Shown: positions 7,218-12,081 of the stretch, piece by piece
How positions within the stretch are numbered: the stretch's first letter is position 1
How the letters are laid out: every line of letters starts with the position of its first letter
Origin: an uncultured bacterium
GTDB lineage: Bacteria; Bacteroidota; Bacteroidia; Bacteroidales; Bacteroidaceae
Reading direction: 5' to 3'
Assembly (NCBI GenBank): GCA_905215555.1
Contig: CAJMQU010000076.1
Coordinates: forward strand, 1 to 12,081
Length of the DNA: 12,081 nt
Notes under the pieces: model-generated
What the model saw: the letters and a program-made list of their open reading frames with translations, nothing else
Databases searched by the model: none
Told to the model about the DNA's origin: nothing
Program-made: the position numbers and the translations under genes

Positions 7218-8384
7218 ATGCAAAATAGAAGAGACTTCCTGAAGACAGCCGCCTTTGCCGCATTGGGTTCCGGTATGGTAATTAATAATGTGTTTGCAGG
7301 GGAGAGCGCTCCGGCATTGTTCAACATCAACAGGCGTGGTGTGAATGCTAAGATGAAATTGCGCTTCTTTCCATACGAGTTGAAATTGCGTCACGTTTTC
7401 ACCGTAGCTTCCTACTCTCGTTCCACCACTCCTGATGTGCAGGTGGAGATCGAATACGATGGTATTATCGGTTATGGCGAAGCCTCCATGCCGCCTTATC
7501 TGCAACGTGAATTGGGCACGATGGATAGTGTGCTGGCTTTCTTGAAGAAAGTGCAGGACGGCATCGGGCAGTTTCCTGATCCTTTCCAATTGGAGGACAT
7601 TCTGGCTTATGTAGATAAGCTGTCGCCGGGGGATGCCGCCGCTAAGGCTGCTGTTGATATAGCTTTGCATGACCTTGTGGGCAAGCTGTTGCAGGCTCCC
7701 TGGTATAGGATATGGGGATTGGACAGGGATAAAGCTCCTTCTACAACATTTACCATCGGCATTGACACTCCGGATGTGGTGCGTGAAAAAACGAAAGAAT
7801 GTGCTGAACAATTCAATATCCTCAAGGTGAAACTGGGACGTGATAATGATAAAGAGATGATTGAAACCATTCGCTCCGTAACCGATCTCCCTATTGCAGT
7901 CGATGCTAATCAGGGTTGGACGGATAAACATTATGCTGTCGACATGATACATTGGCTGAAAGAAAAAGGTATCGTGATGATCGAACAGCCGATGCCCAAA
8001 ACTCAACTGGACGACATAGCTTGGGTGACGCAACAAAGCCCGTTGCCTATTTTCGCTGATGAGTCATTGCAGCGTCTGAGTGATGTGGCTGGTCTGAAAG
8101 GGGTATTCCACGGCATCAATATCAAATTGATGAAATGTACCGGTATGCGCGAAGGCTGGAAGATGGTGACACTGGCACGTGCGCTGGGCATGAAAGTGAT
8201 GGTGGGATGTATGACAGAAACTTCTTGTGCCTGCTCTGCGGCTGCGCAATTCTCACCCGCGGTTGACTTTGCTGATCTGGATGGTAACTTGCTTATTGCT
8301 AACGACCGTTTCAAGGGAATGGAAGTGGTGAAAGGTAAGATTACACTGCCCGATTTGCCGGGGATCGGAGTCGTGAAATTGTAG
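7218..8384 (+). CDS. Dipeptide epimerase (L-Ala-D/L-Glu type, enolase superfamily) with Tat-like leader
   Basis: This enzyme inverts the second residue of a dipeptide such as L-Ala-D-Glu from murein, using Mg2+ and two lysines. The muconate-lactonizing subgroup motifs are all present. KVK (203-205) carries the first catalytic lysine. The metal ligands are Asp229 (DANQGW), Glu256 (MIEQP) and Asp281 (FADES). The second lysine lies in NIKLMK (301-306). The DLD motif (353-355) is the one that binds the dipeptide N-terminus in this family. Unusually, the domain proper starts near residue 46 and is preceded by NRRDFLKTAAFAALGSG, a twin-arginine signal with a hydrophobic core and a VFAG cleavage-like site. 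The Met at codon 46 (7353) would give a leaderless cytoplasmic form, but I see no good ribosome-binding site for it. A related Bacteroides enzyme is known to act on dipeptides including Pro-Glu, so exact specificity is open. Confidence 0.93.
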   Translation: MQNRRDFLKTAAFAALGSGMVINNVFAGESAPALFNINRRGVNAKMKLRFFPYELKLRHVFTVASYSRSTTPDVQVEIEYDGIIGYGEASMPPYLQRELGTMDSVLAFLKKVQDGIGQFPDPFQLEDILAYVDKLSPGDAAAKAAVDIALHDLVGKLLQAPWYRIWGLDRDKAPSTTFTIGIDTPDVVREKTKECAEQFNILKVKLGRDNDKEMIETIRSVTDLPIAVDANQGWTDKHYAVDMIHWLKEKGIVMIEQPMPKTQLDDIAWVTQQSPLPIFADESLQRLSDVAGLKGVFHGINIKLMKCTGMREGWKMVTLARALGMKVMVGCMTETSCACSAAAQFSPAVDFADLDGNLLIANDRFKGMEVVKGKITLPDLPGIGVVKL

Positions 8385-8456
8385 AAGATGCGTTGCACTT
8401 TATATGTGGATAAATGACTGTTTGGCCACGAATCATCATCTAAAACATTATATATT

Positions 8457-9791
8457 ATGAAAAAGACATTGTATGCTTTTACGGTACTCTTCTTCTTTAT
8501 CACTTGTGCGCCAAAACCGGAAAGTAAGTCATATACTTGGGAGGATGACCTGCACCGACGTCTCCTCACTGACTTCTCGCGCACGGAAGCCCAGGTGAAA
8601 GATTACATTCGCAAGTACATTCCCGATGTAACTGACGGACAAATGCGCCGGTGGGAAGCCTCCAAGGCCTTGGAGTATATGACTTTGGACGGTGAGAAGC
8701 GTTATTTCCGCAATGCTGCTCCCAATCTGTTCCGTGTTGATTCTGCCTGTTATAAAATCAAGGTGGCTAAGGATGGCATTGTTCCTAGTGAAAGCGAAAA
8801 AGTGAATATGGAGAATTTGCCAGAGGTGATTGCAAGCGTAAAAAAAGGAGGTAATCCTATCGTTGTCCCCAAACGGATGCGCGTCACCTATACGCTCACG
8901 GTAGATAGTAATGCCGTTCCTGCGGGAGAGCTGATTCGTTGCTGGCTTCCTTATCCGCGCAAGGACCAGCCGCGCCAGCAAGATGTGAAGTTCATCTCCG
9001 CCAGTGAACCGAATCCTGTCTTTTCTCCGGAAGAGTGCCTCCACAGCACTCTGTACATGGAGAAGCGTGCCGTGAAAGATGAACCGACTGTGTTTTCCGA
9101 AAGTTTCGAGTATACCTCCAACGCCGAATGGCACAATCTGAAACCGGAAGACATTCAACCCTATGACACGGCTTCCTCTCTCTATAAGATGTATACCGCC
9201 GAACGTGAGAAACATATCATCTTCTCACCACGTATGCGCGAACTTGCTGCCAATTTGGCAGTAGGTGAGACAAACCCGTTGCTGAAAGCCAGGCGTATCT
9301 TCCGTTGGGTGAACGATAACTTCCCCTGGGCTTCCGCGCGCGAGTATTCCACCATAGAGAATATTCCCGAATATGTATTGGACAGCCACAAAGGAGATTG
9401 CGGTCAGGTCAGTCTGCTGTTTATCACTCTCTGCCGCATCAGTGGTATTCCTGCCCATTTTCAGAGCGGCTTTATGATGCATCCTCAGGCATGGAACTTG
9501 CACGATTGGGCGGAAATCTACTTTGAAGGCATAGGCTGGGTGCCCGCAGACCAGTCATTCGGCATCCCTGCTTTTGCCCGTAATACGGATGAGGAATATT
9601 TCTTCCTGGGTGGCATCGACTCTTGGCGCATGATTGTGAACAGTGACTATGGTATGCCGTTGGTTCCTGGAAAGAAATATCCCCGTAGTGAGACCGTAGA
9701 CTTCCAGCGTGGTGAAGTGGAATGGGAGGGAGGTAATCTCTACTTTCCGCAATGGGATTACCATATGGATATAGAGTATATTGAAAACTAG
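8457..9791 (+). CDS. Lipoprotein with transglutaminase-like (papain-fold) catalytic domain
   Basis: The leader ends ITC, making Cys17 a probable lipidation site; the next residues, APKPES, are not an obvious surface-export signal. Residues ~25-245 form an N-terminal region I do not recognise in detail, with a beta-rich part from ~138. The transglutaminase-like core is ~255-370. Its catalytic triad is Cys315 (KGDCGQVS), His349 (NLHDWAEIY) and Asp365 (WVPADQSFG). Bacterial proteins of this type usually act as peptidases or amidases rather than protein cross-linkers. The position, 72 bases after the epimerase gene and ending at a terminator, suggests a role in the same stem-peptide pathway, but the substrate is an inference. 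There is no promoter consensus in the 72-base gap, so co-transcription is likely. Confidence 0.9.
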   Translation: MKKTLYAFTVLFFFITCAPKPESKSYTWEDDLHRRLLTDFSRTEAQVKDYIRKYIPDVTDGQMRRWEASKALEYMTLDGEKRYFRNAAPNLFRVDSACYKIKVAKDGIVPSESEKVNMENLPEVIASVKKGGNPIVVPKRMRVTYTLTVDSNAVPAGELIRCWLPYPRKDQPRQQDVKFISASEPNPVFSPEECLHSTLYMEKRAVKDEPTVFSESFEYTSNAEWHNLKPEDIQPYDTASSLYKMYTAEREKHIIFSPRMRELAANLAVGETNPLLKARRIFRWVNDNFPWASAREYSTIENIPEYVLDSHKGDCGQVSLLFITLCRISGIPAHFQSGFMMHPQAWNLHDWAEIYFEGIGWVPADQSFGIPAFARNTDEEYFFLGGIDSWRMIVNSDYGMPLVPGKKYPRSETVDFQRGEVEWEGGNLYFPQWDYHMDIEYIEN

Positions 9792-9855
9792 GCGTATGCC
9801 TATTTCCTGAAAACAAATGGCCTGTTTACCTCCAACGCATCATCTGTTTGCCCTC

Positions 9856-9900
9856 AACAGACCCTCTGTTTCTTAATGAATAGGCGGTCTGTTTCTTTTT
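9856..9900 (+). terminator. Intrinsic terminator after the muropeptide operon
   Basis: AACAGACC (9856-9863) pairs perfectly with GGTCTGTT (9886-9893) across a 22-base loop. A U-rich run, TTTCTTTTT, follows to 9900. It lies 65 bases after the transglutaminase gene's stop codon and before the htrA control region. Confidence 0.75.
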
Positions 9901-9965
9901 AACACCTATCTGCCTTATTTTCACGTCAGTAATAGTACATAAATGTAAAATTGTCAGGCTCTGCC

Positions 9966-10092
9966 GTTAACCGCTGTTAAGCCCTAAAAGTTCACTGTTA
10001 AAAGAGAACAAAAAAGAGTGACAAGCGGAATAAGTGAACGATTTTTGTCGTTATTTTAACGTCGAAATGTTAAACGAATCTTGAATATTAAC
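9966..10092. promoter_or_regulatory. Candidate control region of htrA: GTTAA repeats and an inverted repeat
   Basis: GTTAA stands in direct orientation at 9966-9970, 9976-9980 and 9997-10001, that is 10 and 21 bases apart (one and two helical turns), and again at 10069-10073. TTAAC, the opposite orientation, is at 10056-10060 and 10088-10092. CGTTA-TTT-TAACG (10049-10061) is a perfect short inverted repeat. No TAnnTTTG is present. The nearest match is GATTTTTG at 10040-10047, which would put the start on the inverted repeat. This suggests regulated expression, perhaps by an envelope-stress regulator or alternative sigma factor. The remainder of the 318-base gap (9792-10109) holds only the terminator described above. 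Confidence 0.4.
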
Positions 10093-10109
10093 ACTTAAAA
10101 CAATAGAAA

Positions 10110-11687
10110 ATGAGTATGAAACAGACAACAAAAAACATTCTCGGGGTTGCAGCTATCGTACTTCTTAGTTCGGGAGTAGCAGGTTTAACCACCTATAAGA
10201 TGCTGCAAAATAAAGTGCCTGCCAATAGTGCAAGTGCATTCAATGAAATGTTCGAGCAGAATCCGAACGTACGTTTGGCCGCTTATAATGCTGTCGATGC
10301 GCAGCCAGTAGACTTGACACAAGCAGCTGAGAATTCAATTCATGCTGTAGTGCATATCCGTTCCACTCAATCTTCCAAAGTCCAGGAAGTGGAGGTAAGA
10401 GATCCGTTCTCCGAATTCTTTGGCGATTTCTTCGGCGGACGCGGTGGTACGCAAAGACGTCAGGTGCAGACTCCGGAACGCACAGGTTTTGGTTCGGGCG
10501 TCATCATCTCTAAAGATGGATATATCGTAACGAACAATCACGTAATTGATGGTGCGGATGAAATCAGTGTGACACTGAACGATAACCGCCAGTTCAAGGG
10601 ACGTATTATCGGTACGGATGCAGAAACCGATTTGGCTCTGATTAAGATAGAAGGTGACGACTTCCCCACAATCCCGGTAGGTGACTCTGATGCACTGAAG
10701 GTAGGCGAGTGGGTGCTTGCAGTGGGTAATCCTTTCAATCTGACTTCGACTGTTACGGCAGGTATCGTCAGTGCCAAAGCTCGTTCTTTGGGTATGAGCC
10801 AGCAGACCGGCAAGCAGAGCATCGAGTCGTATATCCAGACTGATGCTGCTATTAACCAAGGTAACAGTGGTGGAGCATTGGTAAATGCAAGCGGTGAACT
10901 GGTCGGTATCAATGCCGCTCTTTTCTCTCCGACAGGTTCAAATACCGGTTATGGATTCGCTATCCCCACCAGTATCATGAAGAAAGTTGTTGCTGACCTG
11001 AAGCAATTCGGTACCGTACAACGTGTGAAGCTGGGTGTGAGCGTGACTGTGCTTACAGAGGAACCGGGCGATACACAAATTGCTGATAAAACCGGTAAGA
11101 AGCTGAGTGACATCAAGAAGGAAGCCAGAGAAAAATATGGTGTTATCGATGGTCTTTGGGTACGTGAAATCGTTGAAGGAAGTTCTGCGGCAGGTTCCGA
11201 TATTAAAGTAGACGATGTAATCATCGGCATGGATGGCAAGGCTATTCACAAATTCGCCGACTTGCAGGAGGCTTTGGCGAAACATCGTCCGGGCGACAAA
11301 GTGCAGGTGAAAGTAATGCGTGATAAGAAAGAAAAGAATATCGAAGTTACGCTGAAGAATGAGCAGGGCACTACGAAGATTGTGAAGAATGCTGATATGG
11401 ATATTCTTGGTGCAGCTTTCCGTCCTATTCCCGACGACTTGAAGAAACAGCTCAACCTGGGCTATGGACTCGAAGTTACAGGCGTTAGCAACGGTAAGAT
11501 GGCTGAAGGTGGCGTCCGTAAAGGATTTATCATTCTGAAAGTGAACAATGTACCGATGAAGACTGTGGAAGATCTGGAAAAAGTGATGAAGGAAGCTTCT
11601 AAGACTCAGGAGCAAGTGTTGTTCATCACAGGTATGTTCCCTTCCGGAAAGCGCGCCAGCTATGCGGTCAGTGTTGCTCAAGAATAA
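10110..11687 (+). CDS. htrA: HtrA/DegQ-type periplasmic serine protease with two PDZ domains
   Basis: It is a periplasmic quality-control protease and chaperone that degrades misfolded envelope proteins as cage-like oligomers. An N-terminal hydrophobic segment (~8-28) is a signal peptide or membrane anchor. The trypsin-like domain spans ~70-300 with the triad His144 (TNNHV), Asp174 (ETDLALIKI) and Ser253 (GNSGGALV). A glycine- and phenylalanine-rich LA-loop (98-122) stands before the GFGSG motif. PDZ1 covers ~305-415 and carries a charged insertion (~316-343) between its first strand and the rest of the domain, which appears typical of Bacteroidales. PDZ2 covers ~430-520. The 525-residue length is slightly longer than E. 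coli DegQ or DegP. A second in-frame ATG two codons in (10116) is a possible alternative start. It lies between two terminators, so it is monocistronic and upstream of rpoD. Confidence 0.96.
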   Translation: MSMKQTTKNILGVAAIVLLSSGVAGLTTYKMLQNKVPANSASAFNEMFEQNPNVRLAAYNAVDAQPVDLTQAAENSIHAVVHIRSTQSSKVQEVEVRDPFSEFFGDFFGGRGGTQRRQVQTPERTGFGSGVIISKDGYIVTNNHVIDGADEISVTLNDNRQFKGRIIGTDAETDLALIKIEGDDFPTIPVGDSDALKVGEWVLAVGNPFNLTSTVTAGIVSAKARSLGMSQQTGKQSIESYIQTDAAINQGNSGGALVNASGELVGINAALFSPTGSNTGYGFAIPTSIMKKVVADLKQFGTVQRVKLGVSVTVLTEEPGDTQIADKTGKKLSDIKKEAREKYGVIDGLWVREIVEGSSAAGSDIKVDDVIIGMDGKAIHKFADLQEALAKHRPGDKVQVKVMRDKKEKNIEVTLKNEQGTTKIVKNADMDILGAAFRPIPDDLKKQLNLGYGLEVTGVSNGKMAEGGVRKGFIILKVNNVPMKTVEDLEKVMKEASKTQEQVLFITGMFPSGKRASYAVSVAQE

Positions 11688-11745
11688 AAACGAGCGAGAA
11701 AGGGTATTTAAGGAAAGAAGATTGTAATATTAGCTAACAAAGAAG

Positions 11746-11784
11746 AAAAAGGGTGTCGGCAACTAACTTGTCGGCATTCTTTTT
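11746..11784 (+). terminator. Intrinsic terminator after htrA
   Basis: Bases 11746-11761 pair with 11769-11784 over all 16 positions if G-U pairs are allowed (AAAAAGGGTGTCGGCA with TGTCGGCATTCTTTTT). The loop is ACTAACT (11762-11768). The 3' arm ends in the U-run TTTTT, and the matching A-run on the 5' side means it could also stop transcription from the other direction. The core of the two arms is a direct repeat, TGTCGGCA (11754-11761 and 11769-11776), which pairs with itself through wobble pairs. Confidence 0.8.
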
Positions 11785-11827
11785 GTTTATAAGGTAAAGA
11801 GTCTGTTTAAAAGTGAAATATGAAAGA

Positions 11828-11896
11828 CTGAGACATAGAGTTATACAGAAATGAGCAAGTATAAACAGGGAAAAACTCAGTGCTTCAGTGTCTCTG
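11828..11896. other. Weak inverted and tandem repeats in the htrA-rpoD spacer
   Basis: GAGACA (11830-11835) can pair with TGTCTC (11889-11894), and GAGTT (11838-11842) with AACTC (11874-11878), leaving large bulges. The right side also holds CTCAGTG-CTTCAGTG-TCTCTG (11876-11896), a degenerate tandem repeat. No gene is visible in the 325-base gap between htrA and rpoD apart from the terminator, this patch and the rpoD promoter. Confidence 0.15.
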
Positions 11897-11959
11897 CATT
11901 CAGAATAATAATATTTAGACGGCTCGGTGAGTAAGATAAAAAAAGTTAGGGCAACTTAG

Positions 11960-11989
11960 TTTGTAACTAAATAAAATGTCGTAACTTTG
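11960..11989 (+). promoter_or_regulatory. rpoD promoter, full Bacteroides consensus
   Basis: TTTG at 11960-11963 (-33) is followed after 18 bases by TAACTTTG at 11982-11989 (-7, TAnnTTTG). Transcription should begin near 11996, giving a short leader of about 17 bases before the ATG at 12013. This is the best housekeeping promoter in the window. The equivalent B. thetaiotaomicron rpoD promoter is known as a strong constitutive promoter. Confidence 0.85.
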
Positions 11990-12012
11990 CAACCCAAATC
12001 TGTTTTAGAAGA

Positions 12013-12081
12013 ATGAGACAACTTAAGATTACAAAAAGTATCACTAACAGAGAGAGCGCTTCTCTTGACAAGTATTTGCAG
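12013..12081 (+). CDS. rpoD: Primary RNA polymerase sigma factor, N-terminal 23 codons only
   Basis: The open frame from this ATG to the window edge reads MRQLKITKSITNRESASLDK and three more residues. It matches the distinctive short N-terminus of the Bacteroidetes housekeeping sigma factor (sigma-ABfr), which lacks the long acidic region 1.1 of E. coli sigma-70. The product recognises the -33 TTTG / -7 TAnnTTTG promoters seen elsewhere in this window. The rest of the gene is beyond the right edge. The good promoter just upstream supports the call. Confidence 0.9.
   Translation, partial: MRQLKITKSITNRESASLDKYLQ

Noticed and set aside
7203..8036. 277-residue minus-strand open frame
   Set aside because: It is antisense to the epimerase gene, whose catalytic motifs are all intact on the + strand. 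The minus frame has low-complexity His/Ser/Ile composition and no motif.
10938..11681. 247-residue minus-strand open frame
   Set aside because: It is antisense to the PDZ half of htrA, with composition typical of a shadow frame and no recognisable domain.

Overview
The window is a piece of a Bacteroides chromosome, close to B. thetaiotaomicron or B. ovatus. Three things point there: a SusC/SusD outer-membrane pair, promoters with the Bacteroides -7 element TAnnTTTG, and a right edge that enters the housekeeping sigma factor gene rpoD with the N-terminus MRQLKITKSITNRES typical of this group. Apart from rnpB, every gene is on the + strand. No insertion sequence, tRNA, CRISPR array or phage gene is visible.

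Layout. (1) Bases 1-~123 hold the 5' third of the RNase P RNA gene (rnpB) on the minus strand, cut by the window edge, with a clear promoter. (2) A divergent intergenic region of about 330 bases carries candidate regulator sites and a promoter for a three-gene outer-membrane uptake locus: a SusC-like TonB-dependent transporter, a SusD-like surface lipoprotein and a small one-domain lipoprotein. No glycoside hydrolase, protease or dedicated regulator lies with them here. A very stable hairpin at 5768-5803 closes this unit. (3) A second unit, with its own promoter, codes for three exported proteins: an SH3b-NlpC/P60 endopeptidase, a muropeptide-type dipeptide epimerase of the enolase superfamily with a twin-arginine-like leader, and a lipoprotein with a transglutaminase-like (papain-fold) catalytic domain. 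It ends at an intrinsic terminator (9856-9900). (4) An HtrA/DegQ-type periplasmic serine protease-chaperone follows a 318-base intergenic region rich in GTTAA repeats. It ends at a long wobble-paired terminator. (5) A further intergenic region carries a textbook Bacteroides promoter, followed by the first 23 codons of rpoD.

How it fits together. Region 3 reads as a pathway for peptidoglycan stem peptides. The NlpC/P60 enzyme would cut after D-Glu to release an L-Ala-D-Glu type dipeptide, and the epimerase would convert it to the L,L form. The transglutaminase-like lipoprotein may be another amidase or peptidase. In E. coli and B. subtilis the equivalent epimerases are cytoplasmic, so the export signals on all three proteins suggest processing in the periplasm. 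The SusCD pair next door could import the same kind of substrate, but the terminator and separate promoter make this only a hypothesis. The most interesting leads are the Tat-like epimerase, the periplasmic muropeptide operon, the cysteine-rich loop in the SusD-like protein, and the helically phased repeats upstream of htrA and susC.
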